The notes: generated by a model from the letters alone, not told the origin. A stretch of 64,000 nucleotides of DNA from JAIBCC01 sp963763855 (GCA_963763855.1 CAVXPU010000002.1:186001-250000); one strand, 5' to 3'. Positions 7,680 to 17,107 are shown, numbered from the stretch's first letter. Numbers and translations: made by a program.

Positions 7680-9209
7680 CTATCCTCGCCAAATCGCAGG
7701 CAAAGTAAGAAGTATTATTTTTAAATCAAGCCAGAGCGACCAATTTTCAATGTAATACAAATCAAGTTTTACCATCTCTTCAAAATTAAGACGGTTTCTG
7801 CCTGAAACTTGCCATAAACCTGAAATACCGGGCTTCATATCAAGCCGCCTACGTTGCCAAATTTTATAAGCTTCAACCTCATATTGAATCGGCGGTCGCG
7901 GACCTACTACACTCATTTGCCCACGTAAAACATTGAGAAATTGAGGCATTTCGTCCAGACTTGTTCGCCGCAAAATACGTCCGATTCGAGTAATTCGCGG
8001 ATCATTTTTTACCTTTCCAAAAACGGGTTTTTTGTCATTCCCGCCATTTGCTTCTTTCAAGCCTTCGATATTCTTTTTATAGGCTTCTTTGTGCAATTCT
8101 TCATCCGCCCCATCAATCATCGTGCGAAATTTATAAAATAGAAAAACTCGCCCGTCCATTCCGATTCTTTCTTGTTTGAAAAGGATTGAACCCTTTGAAT
8201 CAAGTTTGATAAGGAGGGAAATGACTAGCCATATAGGAGAGGTTAAAGTGATTGTTATCAATGAAATAACGATGTCAAATAGCCTCTTAAGGAATCTTTC
8301 CGCTTCACTCAAAGGCTCTCTGAAAAGCCTTACCATCGGCAAAATTCCGATTTGGTCAACACTTGTTTTTTGCGGCAAAAAGTTGAAAAGCGAAGGAGCG
8401 AGCCGAAATTCTACGCGGCGTTCACGCCCAATATTCATCATCGCGTCGAAGAGTTTTTCACTCGCCAAATTACTGTCTGTAATGATTACTTCCTGAATCG
8501 AGAGATTGCGGATTATATCTGACAAATCATCCAAATTTCCAACGATCGGAGTATCAGCCACTCGAATTTGATTGCCGTTAGTTGAGACGATTCCCACTAC
8601 TCTATAACCCAAATCAGGACGCTCCTTTAGCGTTGTAATTGTCTGCTCCGCCTCTGCATTTTGTCCGATGATGAGGGTTGGAATCAAGTTTATATCTCTT
8701 TTACGAACAATAGTTTGCAAATATCGCAAGCCCAAATGAAAGACCGAAAAAGCCGTTAAAGCAAAGAGGAAATCAAAGACGAAAAGTCCGCGTGCATAGG
8801 AAAACTCGCGAAAAGCAAATCCGCCGCGAAAGAAAAAAGTAAAGGTTATTAAAAATAGCGAACCAATCGAAACTGCCTTCAAAATTTTGACAAACTCGGC
8901 AATATAAGAAAATGCACCCTGAAGTTGGAAAACTCTTTGGTAAAGAAGCATTGCCAACCGAATCGGCACTACAGAAAAAAGAATTCCGGCGTATGGCACA
9001 AATTCTTTACTCCAAGCCCAGGCGGTTTTTGAAAAGATTTCGCCTCCTTCTCTGAGAGTAAATGCCAGCAAAAAACAACCTACCGCCAACGCCGCATCTA
9101 TCAGCAAAATAAATGCTTTAACAGACGGCATTACCCAAAGCGGAACACGATTTTCGGCACGCTTGATAGTAGGAATAATTTGTTGTTCTATCGCCCTTTC
9201 AGCTTTCAC
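7680..9209 (-). CDS. exopolysaccharide polyprenyl glycosylphosphotransferase (WbaP-like)
   Basis: Transfers a sugar-1-phosphate to undecaprenyl phosphate, starting assembly of an exopolysaccharide or O-antigen unit at the inner membrane. The 509-residue protein has four to five N-terminal transmembrane helices (roughly 25-140), a Rossmann-like CoA-binding domain (PTLIIGQNAEAEQTI), then the sugar-transferase domain beginning KRLFDIVISLITI near 305. That domain has FKQERIGMDGRVF, KFRTM, RTSLDEMPQFLNVLRGQMS, VGPRPP and PGISGLWQVSGRN. This is the PssY/WbaP large architecture. The two upstream genes also look like surface-glycan functions, so the three probably form one locus. Confidence 0.9.
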   Translation of the reverse strand: MKAERAIEQQIIPTIKRAENRVPLWVMPSVKAFILLIDAALAVGCFLLAFTLREGGEIFSKTAWAWSKEFVPYAGILFSVVPIRLAMLLYQRVFQLQGAFSYIAEFVKILKAVSIGSLFLITFTFFFRGGFAFREFSYARGLFVFDFLFALTAFSVFHLGLRYLQTIVRKRDINLIPTLIIGQNAEAEQTITTLKERPDLGYRVVGIVSTNGNQIRVADTPIVGNLDDLSDIIRNLSIQEVIITDSNLASEKLFDAMMNIGRERRVEFRLAPSLFNFLPQKTSVDQIGILPMVRLFREPLSEAERFLKRLFDIVISLITITLTSPIWLVISLLIKLDSKGSILFKQERIGMDGRVFLFYKFRTMIDGADEELHKEAYKKNIEGLKEANGGNDKKPVFGKVKNDPRITRIGRILRRTSLDEMPQFLNVLRGQMSVVGPRPPIQYEVEAYKIWQRRRLDMKPGISGLWQVSGRNRLNFEEMVKLDLYYIENWSLWLDLKIILLTLPAIWRG

Positions 9210-9218
9210 AGAGTAATA

Positions 9219-10247
9219 TTACCAGTTTTCTAAAATCAAATCTGCCACCCGTGTTTTTGTCTCTAAATTTTGATTAATAGCTATTGATGATTTTTTTGCA
9301 AGAGTGATTTTATCCAAATCTTCGTGCGTTTCAATCTTCATCATTCTACCTTGCTTTATCAACATTTCGTCAATTGCGGCAGGTTTTCCAGCAAAAATTG
9401 TTATCGCAGGAGTTCCGAGAGCAGCAGCTTCGCGATTCATTGTGCCGCCGCCTGAGGCTACTAAATCAGCGAAAGCGATAAGATTTGCACCATCCAAAAC
9501 CCCTTCGGGAATAATGATATTTGGTTGCGTATGAAGCTTTTTGAGTTGCTCACCTTGATGATTTTTACGCGGCAGAAGAACTATTTTCACATTCGTATTC
9601 GTCGCAAATTTATCTAAAAATGTGTCCAATACTTCGTTTGAAAATTGCCGATGATAAAGTGCCTCAGGAGCGTGCGGACGAACGACGATCAAAATATTTT
9701 CGGGCGAAATGCCAAGCTCTCCTAGCTCATTTCCAAATTCTTTATCAGCTTGAAAATCAGCCAAGTAAACGTCTTCTTTTAAACCGTTAAATCTTTTTAC
9801 CTTACTTTCATCAGCTCCAAATTTGTTGAGAAATTCCGTTGGAAAACTTTCCGGAACAATTACTCTTTTAGCGAAGCGAAATGACAAATGATTCATCGGA
9901 TGATGTTCGTAATCCATTAGATTCACAGAGTTTAGACCCAATAACCGGGCGACGGCAAGGGGCTCGTGAGAGTTGTGTGAGACAACCAAATCAATTTGTT
10001 TTCCGCGAGTCCAACGAATTAACTGCAAGACTCTTCCGCCAAATTTCAAACCCTTTTGGATTATTCCTTTGCCACCGTGAGTGCCAAAAACCTCAATTGG
10101 CAAACCTGCTTTTTCTGCGAGTCCAACCGTTTGTGCATAATCTCGAGCCGTCCATAAAATCGTATGCCCACGCCGTTCAAATTCTTTTGAAAGTGCGAGA
10201 AAAAAAGGTACGTGTGGTGAATTTCCTAAATCAATCCAAATACGCAT
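9219..10247 (-). CDS. DUF354 family protein, glycosyltransferase-like
   Basis: A 342-residue protein with the DUF354 opening MRIWIDLGNSPHVPFFLAL and the GT-B-like elements KAGLPIEVFGTHGGKG, VVSHNSHEPLAVA and, near the C-terminus, LVASGGGTMNREAAALGTPAI, which resembles the nucleotide-sugar site of MurG-like transferases. DUF354 proteins are usually found in polysaccharide or archaeal-type glycan loci and are presumed glycosyltransferases. It lies 9 nt upstream of the glycosylphosphotransferase, supporting a role in the same glycan pathway. Donor and acceptor are unknown. Confidence 0.75.
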   Translation of the reverse strand: MRIWIDLGNSPHVPFFLALSKEFERRGHTILWTARDYAQTVGLAEKAGLPIEVFGTHGGKGIIQKGLKFGGRVLQLIRWTRGKQIDLVVSHNSHEPLAVARLLGLNSVNLMDYEHHPMNHLSFRFAKRVIVPESFPTEFLNKFGADESKVKRFNGLKEDVYLADFQADKEFGNELGELGISPENILIVVRPHAPEALYHRQFSNEVLDTFLDKFATNTNVKIVLLPRKNHQGEQLKKLHTQPNIIIPEGVLDGANLIAFADLVASGGGTMNREAAALGTPAITIFAGKPAAIDEMLIKQGRMMKIETHEDLDKITLAKKSSIAINQNLETKTRVADLILENW

Positions 10248-10311
10248 ACAAATCTAATCGGACACAAACGCAATCATAAAGAGGAGCAGCACTTAACATT
10301 TTACACACTTC

Positions 10312-11508
10312 CTAACGGGCGTGTTTGTCCCTTACTTCAACCAACCGTGAAACTGAAAATGCCATCCACGCTTGCGACCAGCGAATGAAAGGAGTTTTTA
10401 TGATTTTATTTTCAAGCTTCTGGTAGTAAAAAAAACCTTCTTCATCACGCATATTGCTGCAAGACCAAGCTAAAATCTTTTCGGCTCTATGGATTGCTGT
10501 GGAGTCAAATTCCGCTAATTCTACCAAAGAAACAATTGCCGCTGCGGCTGAATGAATATCGATGGGATACGTTTTTGTATCGTAATATTTAGGCGTTCCA
10601 TCGCTCAAAAAGAAATTTTCCAACCAGAATTTATAACCGATCTTCAAAGCATTTGCCGATTCATTTTGCAGCTTAGGAATCAGTTTTTGCAAACGATAAA
10701 GTGAGAGCAAAATATATGCTGTATGAAAATTGTCAACCCAGTTATGCCGCAATTTTGATCCGTATGCCCAAGACCCGTTTTCCGCTTGTCGGCGTATTAC
10801 ATATAAAGCAGTTTTTTCTGCTAAATGTAGATATGATTGGTTTTGCGTCAATACCCCAACCCTCGCCAAACACTCACCGGCAAGTAAAGAAGCATTAAAA
10901 ATGACGCTTTTATCGAGCGGCGTATAGCTAAAAGACACTTCCTCTGCCGTTTCATCAATCCGGTTCAAATCCTGCACAATAAATTCGCAAACTTGTTTGC
11001 TAATTTCAAGATATTCTTCAACACCAAAAATCTCGTAAGCCTCAATAAAAGCTTGAGCTGCAAAAGCTGTCGGAACAATTGTCGGCGTTCCTTGCGGAGC
11101 AAAAAAAGCCCTCGATTGCCAGTCGAAATTATAACCAAAAGAAGATTTGAGTTCTGAATTTTGAATTTTAAGTTTCAGCAAAATATTCAGAAGACTTTTC
11201 GCATTTTGAGAATGTTTTTCATCTTGAGTTGTCCGAAAACGTGATAGCTCGGCAAGTGCAAAAAGAGCAATTCCCTTTGCATTCACACCTTTTTCTATCT
11301 TCAAAAGCGGACGCAGATTCTTGCCGCAACGTTTTACCATTTGAAGCCACGCCAATCTTGATATTGAAAAATATTTGAGCGGCGTAGCTTGAAAAAACTT
11401 GCTATTTAAGCCGTCAAACGGGTCGTAACCGGAAAAATTCTCCCGTTTGCACCAATCAAAAAGCCGATCATAAATTTTGACAAAATCAGTATGCATCAGA
11501 AAAAACAA
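10312..11508 (-). CDS. alpha/alpha-toroid-like protein near glycan genes, function unknown
   Basis: A 398-residue soluble protein with repeated helical pairs and aromatic/glycine motifs (GIALFALAEL, QSRAFFAPQGTPTIVPTAFAAQAFIEAY, AENGSWAYGSKLRHNWVDNFHTAYILLSLYR when read in pieces, SAAAAIVSLVELA). This pattern is typical of six-hairpin or squalene-cyclase-like toroids, a fold shared by many glycosidases and polysaccharide lyases. It precedes the DUF354 gene on the same strand by 64 nt, so a role in glycan modification is a fair inference. The start could also be the Met at residue 5 (11496). No catalytic residues can be assigned. Confidence 0.55.
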   Translation of the reverse strand: MFFLMHTDFVKIYDRLFDWCKRENFSGYDPFDGLNSKFFQATPLKYFSISRLAWLQMVKRCGKNLRPLLKIEKGVNAKGIALFALAELSRFRTTQDEKHSQNAKSLLNILLKLKIQNSELKSSFGYNFDWQSRAFFAPQGTPTIVPTAFAAQAFIEAYEIFGVEEYLEISKQVCEFIVQDLNRIDETAEEVSFSYTPLDKSVIFNASLLAGECLARVGVLTQNQSYLHLAEKTALYVIRRQAENGSWAYGSKLRHNWVDNFHTAYILLSLYRLQKLIPKLQNESANALKIGYKFWLENFFLSDGTPKYYDTKTYPIDIHSAAAAIVSLVELAEFDSTAIHRAEKILAWSCSNMRDEEGFFYYQKLENKIIKTPFIRWSQAWMAFSVSRLVEVRDKHAR

Positions 11509-11563
11509 AAGACCTGAAACTTTAACGTCTCAAGCCTTAAACCTTAAACTTTGTCGAATTAAT

Positions 11564-13573
11564 TTACAAACGAGGCAATCTGAAACTAAATTTTGAACCA
11601 AATCCGACCTCTGATTCAACCAGAATTTCACCGCCGTGCTGTTCAATCGCCTCTTTTACAAATGAAAGCCCAAGCCCGGTAGATTCTTCTTCTTTATCGT
11701 GTCCTTCGCGAGCGACACGATAGAATTTCTGCCAAATTTTATCAATCTCGCCATTTGGAATTCCATAACCTTTATCTTCCACAATTACTTTTAAGAAATC
11801 GGCTTCGAGAATAGTTGAAATAATTACAGACGTTTTTTCAGGACTATATTTGATCGCATTATCGATTAAATTTAATATAACTCTCGTAATCAAACCTTTA
11901 TCGGCGGCAATCGGCGGGAGGTGAGAATTCGCTTGTTCAACGAGACGAATTCGCCTGTTTCTCGCTTTGTCCTTCAAGTCTTCAACCACTTCGTGAACAA
12001 TATTATCGAGCTTGACCGGAGTTTTAACAACGCCCTGTTTATCCGCCTGCTCCAGATTTGAAACAGATAAAAATGTAGTCAGCATTTTCGAAAGTCGTCG
12101 CGATTCATTGGAAATAATATCTAAAAATTCCCTCGATTCAACAGATATTTGCTCGTCCATCAAAAGAAGTTCGGTAAAGCCTTTGATACTTGTAACAGGC
12201 GTTCGAAGTTCGTGCGACATCAGGGAAACCATATCGCTTCTGAGTTTTTCATTTTCCTTAATCGCCGAAACATCGCGAATTGTAAGCAGAAAACAGATTG
12301 GCTTGGTCGCAACGGTTGAATCGTGGATTGAAGCGTCTTCGTTCGGAATTTTGATAACGTTGATCTGCAAACATAATGTCTGCTTTTTCTCCGGAAACTC
12401 GATCTCACATTCAAAATGTTCCCCGGTTTGCAGAACTCTGCGAACAGCCATGCTTGGTTCGTTAAAAACTTCAGATTTAAATCTTGAAAGTAAGTTAAAC
12501 AAATCAATATCAGAAATTTCGCTACCGTCAATTCCAGCCATTTTCTGCATTTGGCGGTTAATATACGCCAAAGTTCCGTCCAAATACGCGATGGCGTGAG
12601 CCTCTTTTAAGTATGAACTGGCGAGCGAACCAAAGCGTTGCTCTTTCAGCATACTATGAAAAAGACTGACCAATTCGAGTCGATTCTGCGACAAATCTTT
12701 TGAAAGAAAACTGTGCCAGGCATTTGGTAAATTATTGTCTAAAAAGTCTTTACGGCGGAAATTTCGGGCGATTTGTTCGCTAAACGATTCCAAAAGAAAT
12801 TGATCGGCGAATTCATAATTTTGTTTGATATTTACTAATAAAACGCCTACCAAAACGTCGTCATGAATTAAAGGTAGGGCAATTTTTGCCGCACTCGGAT
12901 TTTTCTCGTTAATTTGAATGACAGTTTTTCTGTCTTTCAACGCTTGTTCGCAAAGTTGAACTCCATCCCGCCAATCATTTTGTCTTGAAACAGCAGAATA
13001 TTGAGGTTTCTCGTTTCGCAAACGTCCCACGGGAATTAAATCATTTTGATTGCCAAATTTGAAAACAACCACTTCAGAATTAGGCAGCAAAGTTTCCAAC
13101 AATCTCAAGCCACTCTCAATTCGAAAATCCCCCGATTTTCCACCAATTGCCCGGCTCGATGAAATTATCTCTTCGAGCTTTGCAGTTAAACTTGAATCAA
13201 TTTGCCAAAGCTTTTTTAAATGAATCATCGATACGGTAAGTATAATTATCGTCATTCCGGGAATGAATAAAACACCTATATTGTGGTATCTAGCGAAATA
13301 AACCATCAAAAGAACCCAAACACAGATAAAAGCGAAAATGTGCCATGAATATCTTTTAAGTAATTGTTTTTCAGCCAAATAAGCAAATACTAAAGCAACG
13401 GTTGACAATAAAACCGCTTGCATCGGAATCGATGGATAACTTCTGGTTTCGTATAATGAGTGAATAAATGAAACTGCCTGCGGACCGAAAAGCCACATTA
13501 AAAGAGTAAAAGCTGCGACTATCAGAGACAATCCAAAGGAAATCCAAATACTTTTATTTTGAGGTTGGTTCAT
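11564..13573 (-). CDS. membrane sensor histidine kinase with GAF/PAS-like input
   Basis: About 669 residues from the ATG at 13573 (an in-frame TTG at 13588 is less likely). Four or so transmembrane helices occupy residues 10-125, followed by a GAF-like region (around 140-290) and a PAS-like segment (AYLDGTLAYINRQMQKMAGI). The kinase core is complete, numbered from the longer TTG start: H-box SHELRTPVTSIKGF with the phospho-His near 459, N-box NLIDNAIKYS near 573, G1 DKGYGIPNG and G2 TGLGLSF near 636. No response regulator is adjacent, so it is an orphan kinase here. Its position next to the glycan block hints at, but does not show, control of surface polysaccharide. Confidence 0.88.
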   Translation of the reverse strand: MNQPQNKSIWISFGLSLIVAAFTLLMWLFGPQAVSFIHSLYETRSYPSIPMQAVLLSTVALVFAYLAEKQLLKRYSWHIFAFICVWVLLMVYFARYHNIGVLFIPGMTIIILTVSMIHLKKLWQIDSSLTAKLEEIISSSRAIGGKSGDFRIESGLRLLETLLPNSEVVVFKFGNQNDLIPVGRLRNEKPQYSAVSRQNDWRDGVQLCEQALKDRKTVIQINEKNPSAAKIALPLIHDDVLVGVLLVNIKQNYEFADQFLLESFSEQIARNFRRKDFLDNNLPNAWHSFLSKDLSQNRLELVSLFHSMLKEQRFGSLASSYLKEAHAIAYLDGTLAYINRQMQKMAGIDGSEISDIDLFNLLSRFKSEVFNEPSMAVRRVLQTGEHFECEIEFPEKKQTLCLQINVIKIPNEDASIHDSTVATKPICFLLTIRDVSAIKENEKLRSDMVSLMSHELRTPVTSIKGFTELLLMDEQISVESREFLDIISNESRRLSKMLTTFLSVSNLEQADKQGVVKTPVKLDNIVHEVVEDLKDKARNRRIRLVEQANSHLPPIAADKGLITRVILNLIDNAIKYSPEKTSVIISTILEADFLKVIVEDKGYGIPNGEIDKIWQKFYRVAREGHDKEEESTGLGLSFVKEAIEQHGGEILVESEVGFGSKFSFRLPRL

Positions 13574-13748
13574 AAATGACAATGACAAGGTCGCAGGAAA
13601 ATTTGAAGAGAATGTCTGAAATCGATTTGCTATGTTAGGCTAATGCCAACATTGTTATGCATGTAGATTATGCACTAAAATAATAGTAAATTCAAGTTTT
13701 TATCAATCAAACTTGCTGTTTTATAGTTTGCTTCGTAACCTTTCAGAT

Positions 13749-14072
13749 ATGTTTTATGAATCAATTTTGCCCGTTGAACTCGCAGAACGCTTGAAAAATA
13801 GTGAAGCGATTAATTTGATTGATGTCAGAGAGCAATATGAATACGAAATCGCCAGAATTGATGAAGCGAAACTTCTGCCTTTGACCCAATTCAATGACTG
13901 GATTGGTGAATTAAAACCCGAGCATGAAGTGATCGTAATGTGTCATCACGGCATCAGAAGTGCGAATTTATGTATGTTTTTGCTCAGAAATGGATTTGAT
14001 AAGGTTTTCAATCTCGAAGGTGGAATTGATCTTTGGTCGAAGGAAGTTGATTCGAGCGTGCCTAGATATTGA
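13749..14072 (+). CDS. rhodanese-like domain protein
   Basis: A single rhodanese domain of about 107 residues. It has the substrate loop CHHGIRS with the catalytic Cys near residue 65, the CH2A-like LIDVREQYEYEIARI, and the C-terminal NLEGGIDLWSKEVDSSVPRY typical of GlpE/MoeB-associated rhodaneses. It transfers or carries sulfane sulfur in the cytoplasm. The ATG at 13749 is preferred over an in-frame upstream start at 13713, which would add a non-conserved tail. It is followed by the DUF4149 gene 70 nt downstream on the same strand. Confidence 0.88.
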   Translation: MFYESILPVELAERLKNSEAINLIDVREQYEYEIARIDEAKLLPLTQFNDWIGELKPEHEVIVMCHHGIRSANLCMFLLRNGFDKVFNLEGGIDLWSKEVDSSVPRY

Positions 14073-14142
14073 AAAGATTGCTTTGCTTTTGCCCTTTTTT
14101 GGGAAAAACTTCATAATGTAGTTGTTTTTTCAGGTGTAATTT

Positions 14143-14679
14143 ATGCTGAAATTTGTTGGAGATTTACGCAGTCTTTTACTCGCTTTGTGGCTTGGTGCGG
14201 CTTGTTTCTTTAGTTTTGCCGTTGCTCCAAGTGCTTTCGGCGTTTTGCCTTCGGCTGAATTGGCGGGTTCGCTGGTTTCGCGGGTTTTGATGATTGTAAA
14301 TTTGAGTGGAATAGTTATCGGTGCATTTTTACTGCTCAGTTCTTTTTTGCCAAGCCGTAGTGCGAATAATATTTGGGTTTGGATCGAGAGAGTTTTGCTT
14401 TTATTATTGACCGTTGGCTGCATCGTCGGGCAATTCGTAATTGCTCTCTGGATGAGTCAGATTCGCCTAAGCCTTGGTCGTCCGATTGAAGAATTAGCTG
14501 CCGAAGATCCTTTGCGGATGCAGTTTAACCAACTGCATATTTGGTCGGTAAATATTTTGGTAGCGGCGATGATTGCGGCGGCATTAAGCTATTTTCTGCT
14601 TGCGTATCGCTCGCGAAATACCGAGATTAAAGCTGCTAAAACTTCAGCGAACAAAGACTTTATGGATTTTAAAATTTAA
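14143..14679 (+). CDS. DUF4149 domain integral membrane protein
   Basis: A 178-residue protein with four hydrophobic segments (about 8-28, 45-68, 82-104, 135-158). The opening LRSLLLALWLGAACFFSFAVAPSAF and the later QFNQLHIWSVNI match DUF4149/TMEM205-like proteins, in which a charged residue cluster follows TM1 and a conserved His sits before TM4. Function of the family is not established. The stop codon is 1 nt before the ATG of the next gene, so the two are probably cotranslated. Confidence 0.75.
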   Translation: MLKFVGDLRSLLLALWLGAACFFSFAVAPSAFGVLPSAELAGSLVSRVLMIVNLSGIVIGAFLLLSSFLPSRSANNIWVWIERVLLLLLTVGCIVGQFVIALWMSQIRLSLGRPIEELAAEDPLRMQFNQLHIWSVNILVAAMIAAALSYFLLAYRSRNTEIKAAKTSANKDFMDFKI

Positions 14680-14680
14680 T

Positions 14681-15490
14681 ATGACTGCTACAAAAACTAC
14701 AGATTTGATTGAAAATAGCGATGAACTTGCAAATCGTTTTTCACATTGGAGCGGAAACGAAAGCTTGGCGACATATCCTTTTGTTGAAAATACTTATGCA
14801 CCGTTTTCGCCTCTGAAAAGAGCTTTGCCGCTAACCAATTTAGCCCTGATCACTTCAGCCGGAGCTTATATCGACGGCACAAATCCCTTTGACACAATTT
14901 CGCGTGATGGCGACATCAGCTATCGCGAAATTCCGATTGAAGTAGAAGCCGAAGACTTGCAATATGCTGCTCGCGGGTACGATACGCAATTTGTTCGGGA
15001 AGATAGAAACTGTCAAATTCCGATTGATCGTTTGCTCGAATATGAAGCAAATGGCGTGATTGGCAAGCTCAATAATGTTTGGTGGACGATGAACGGATTT
15101 ATGCCAAATGCCGGACGGGTTGCGGAAGAATTGGCACCAAAAATTGCCGAAAGAATTCATCGTTACGAGTGTCATGCCGTTTTATTAATTCCGGCTTCAA
15201 GGCTTTGTCATCAAACTTTAGGAATTGTCGCACGTGCAATCGAGCTGACAGGAATCCCTACGATGATGCTCGCCGTTGAACGCCAGATTCCCGATCGAGT
15301 TCGCCCGCCTCGTACTGCATATTACAACGGTGAAATCGGTTGCGTAGCTGGAAAACCGAATTGGAAGCAATATCAATTGCGTGTTTTGGATGAATCAATT
15401 CGCTGGATCGAAACGCTCGATCAACCCGAAGTGAGAAAATTAACGGTTGATCTTGAAACTAAAACCGAAAATGATCGCGGCGAGCGTTAA
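14681..15490 (+). CDS. GrdB/PrdB-like reductase family protein without Sec
   Basis: A 269-residue protein that resembles the glycine/sarcosine/betaine reductase B or D-proline reductase family (opening TSAGAYIDGTNPFDTISRDGD, then RDGDISYREIP, and LCHQTLGIVARAIELTGIP). In Sec-containing relatives the redox motif before the CH dipeptide holds Sec or Cys; here the segment reads IPASRLCHQ, leaving only one Cys. It is therefore a cytoplasmic homologue whose reductase chemistry is doubtful. The start at 14681 follows the DUF4149 stop by one base. An upstream ATG at 14600 lies inside the previous gene and is rejected. Confidence 0.65.
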   Translation: MTATKTTDLIENSDELANRFSHWSGNESLATYPFVENTYAPFSPLKRALPLTNLALITSAGAYIDGTNPFDTISRDGDISYREIPIEVEAEDLQYAARGYDTQFVREDRNCQIPIDRLLEYEANGVIGKLNNVWWTMNGFMPNAGRVAEELAPKIAERIHRYECHAVLLIPASRLCHQTLGIVARAIELTGIPTMMLAVERQIPDRVRPPRTAYYNGEIGCVAGKPNWKQYQLRVLDESIRWIETLDQPEVRKLTVDLETKTENDRGER

Positions 15491-15511
15491 TCTGTAAGTT
15501 AGAGCAAAACT

Positions 15512-15551
15512 AAAAGGCAAAAGTTAAATTTTCAAAACTTTTGCCTTTTTT
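15512..15551. terminator. bidirectional rho-independent terminator
   Basis: Arms AAAAGGCAAAAGTT (15512-15525) and AACTTTTGCCTTTT (15536-15549) pair perfectly and end in T-runs on both strands. It separates the plus-strand gene ending at 15490 from the minus-strand gene ending at 15574. Confidence 0.85.
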
Positions 15552-15573
15552 GATTTTAATTTTTTGAGTTTTC

Positions 15574-15948
15574 TTACTTTTTATTCTTCTCAGTTTCTCG
15601 AAAATCTTCTCGTAATTTTTGAAAATTTTGCCATTGTTCGGGTGTAAAAATCTTTTTAATTTTTTCGTCAGCCCGATTGCGAATTGCTTCTACTTCAGGA
15701 CTCGTTGGCAAATTCTTATACTCTTCGCGAGTTTCGCTCATGATTTTTTGGACATCAGATTTTTGCAGGTCAGAAAGCTGGACTTGGTCAAAAATTTTCT
15801 CAAAACGCTGTTGTTTTGTTGGCGAAGCAGCCGGGCTAAACCAAACATGATAAGCATTTAACGCCAAAGCTCCTGCCACAAACCCAAGTAAAAATATGCT
15901 CAAGGTGGCTAATCGAATTTTCCAGGTAAATGTATTTTCTTTATCCAT
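15574..15948 (-). CDS. Spy/CpxP-like periplasmic protein, heavy-metal-resistor type
   Basis: A 124-residue protein with a short cytoplasmic start, one transmembrane or signal segment (residues 11-30) and a helical periplasmic part: FEKIFDQVQLSDLQKSDVQKIM, then EYKNLPTSPEVEAIRN and IKKIFTPEQWQNFQKL. The LSxxQ/LTPEQWxxF repeats are the hallmark of Spy/CpxP/CnrX-like proteins that act as envelope-stress chaperones or metal sensors. It is the third gene of the sigma/anti-sigma operon (2-nt gap after the anti-sigma gene), consistent with an envelope stress circuit. Confidence 0.75.
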   Translation of the reverse strand: MDKENTFTWKIRLATLSIFLLGFVAGALALNAYHVWFSPAASPTKQQRFEKIFDQVQLSDLQKSDVQKIMSETREEYKNLPTSPEVEAIRNRADEKIKKIFTPEQWQNFQKLREDFRETEKNKK

Positions 15949-15950
15949 GA

Positions 15951-16430
15951 TTATTTCTTTTTGACATTTTCTGTGCCATAGATTAATTGAAAGACTTGTT
16001 CATTGTTAAGATCTTTAGCTGGCAATTTTCGATCCAAAATTACCATATCCGCCGAATCGCTATCAATTGTTGCCATTGTTTCGGCTGTGGGAGCAAAAAT
16101 CGTCAGAACAACTAAAACTAAAACCGTTGTAATCATTACCCCAACCATCGTTCCTGCAGCCTTCCATACTTTAGCAAAAGCCCAAAGTGAACTAACTGAA
16201 CTTTGTCTCTCAGGCAGATTTGCCAAAACCCTCTTGGCAAAAAATGGCGATGGTTCAAAATTTTGCGTGACTGCGGTTTTGAGCAAAATTGACATCGATC
16301 GGGCGGACTCAAAAGATTGCCGGCAACTGAAACAATTTTCCGTATGTGCGGAAATCAAAAGCATTTCGGCTTCATCAAATTCTTCAAATGATTTTTCATC
16401 CAAGATGCTTAAAATATGTTCGTTCTTCAT
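15951..16430 (-). CDS. anti-sigma factor with zinc-binding ZAS motif
   Basis: About 159 residues from the ATG at 16430 (a longer in-frame start at 16535 lies inside the sigma gene). The N-terminus has the zinc anti-sigma motif HTENCFSCRQSFE, that is H-x3-C-x2-C. A single transmembrane segment (about residues 80-100, GTMVGVMITTVLVLVVLTI) leads to a periplasmic tail. It overlaps the sigma gene by 4 nt (ATGA). By family logic it holds the ECF sigma factor at the membrane until an envelope signal releases it. Confidence 0.85.
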   Translation of the reverse strand: MKNEHILSILDEKSFEEFDEAEMLLISAHTENCFSCRQSFESARSMSILLKTAVTQNFEPSPFFAKRVLANLPERQSSVSSLWAFAKVWKAAGTMVGVMITTVLVLVVLTIFAPTAETMATIDSDSADMVILDRKLPAKDLNNEQVFQLIYGTENVKKK

Positions 16431-17053
16431 TTTGCAAATTCCTGTAATTTCTTTGTTTCCAAGAGTTTTTCCATTGATTCCCGCATTCTTCTTCTTGCCC
16501 GAAATGCTTGAATTTTTACCTTTGATTCTGTCCAACCCGTCATTTCCGCAATTTCGCGAATCGAATATCCTTCGCCATCAAGCAATGTTAAAGCTGTTCG
16601 ATCATCAGCCGACATTGTTACCAAAAGTCGATTAACCAAATCAGCCGCGATCATTTTTTCTTCGTCTGCCAAATGCTGAGCCGTTGCCGCACCCGACATT
16701 TTTTGTTCCAGCCAATCGGTTTCCGTTTCCGTCAGCGATAAAACCGTCGCATCCGTTTCGCGTTTCGCACTTCGCAAAGTATTGATGCAGGTATTAACCG
16801 TAATCCGCGTCAGCCAACCTTCCAAAGAGCCTCTACCTTCAAATTTTCCAAGCTGTGTAAATGCTTTCAGGAAAACTTCCTGTGCGGCTTCTTCCACCAA
16901 ACTTCTTTGATTAAAAAAACGGCTGGCAAATCGAAAAACCCTTGGACTATAACGACGGACAATCTCGGCAAATGCGTTATCATCGCCGTTATTCGAGCTT
17001 TGAGTCAATTCAAAATCAGTCTGATTTTCGTAGTCTGTCAAGCGTTTCTCCAT
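16427..17053 (-). CDS. ECF-type RNA polymerase sigma factor (SigE/RpoE group)
   Basis: A sigma-70 family ECF factor: region 2 with VRRYSPRVFRFASRFF and AAQEVFLKAFTQLGKFEGRGSLEGWLTRITVNTCIN, and region 4 with LTLLDGEGYSIREIAEMTGWTESKVKIQAFRARRRMRE (both quoted as recognition segments). The ATG at 17053 is preferred to a GTG at 17107. It is followed by its anti-sigma partner (4-nt overlap) and the Spy-like gene. It probably directs transcription of an envelope-stress regulon and its own operon. It is divergent from the RND efflux operon, with 298 nt between the chosen starts. Confidence 0.9.
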   Translation of the reverse strand: MEKRLTDYENQTDFELTQSSNNGDDNAFAEIVRRYSPRVFRFASRFFNQRSLVEEAAQEVFLKAFTQLGKFEGRGSLEGWLTRITVNTCINTLRSAKRETDATVLSLTETETDWLEQKMSGAATAQHLADEEKMIAADLVNRLLVTMSADDRTALTLLDGEGYSIREIAEMTGWTESKVKIQAFRARRRMRESMEKLLETKKLQEFAK

Positions 17054-17107
17054 CGCGAAAGCAGTCGCAAAATTTTTAGCTGTTGTCGCTAGGAAAATGT
17101 TATCCAC

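Noticed and set aside
14681..15490. Selenocysteine (in-frame TGA) in the reductase-like gene
   Set aside because: The frame has no internal TGA; the expected redox position is Ser.
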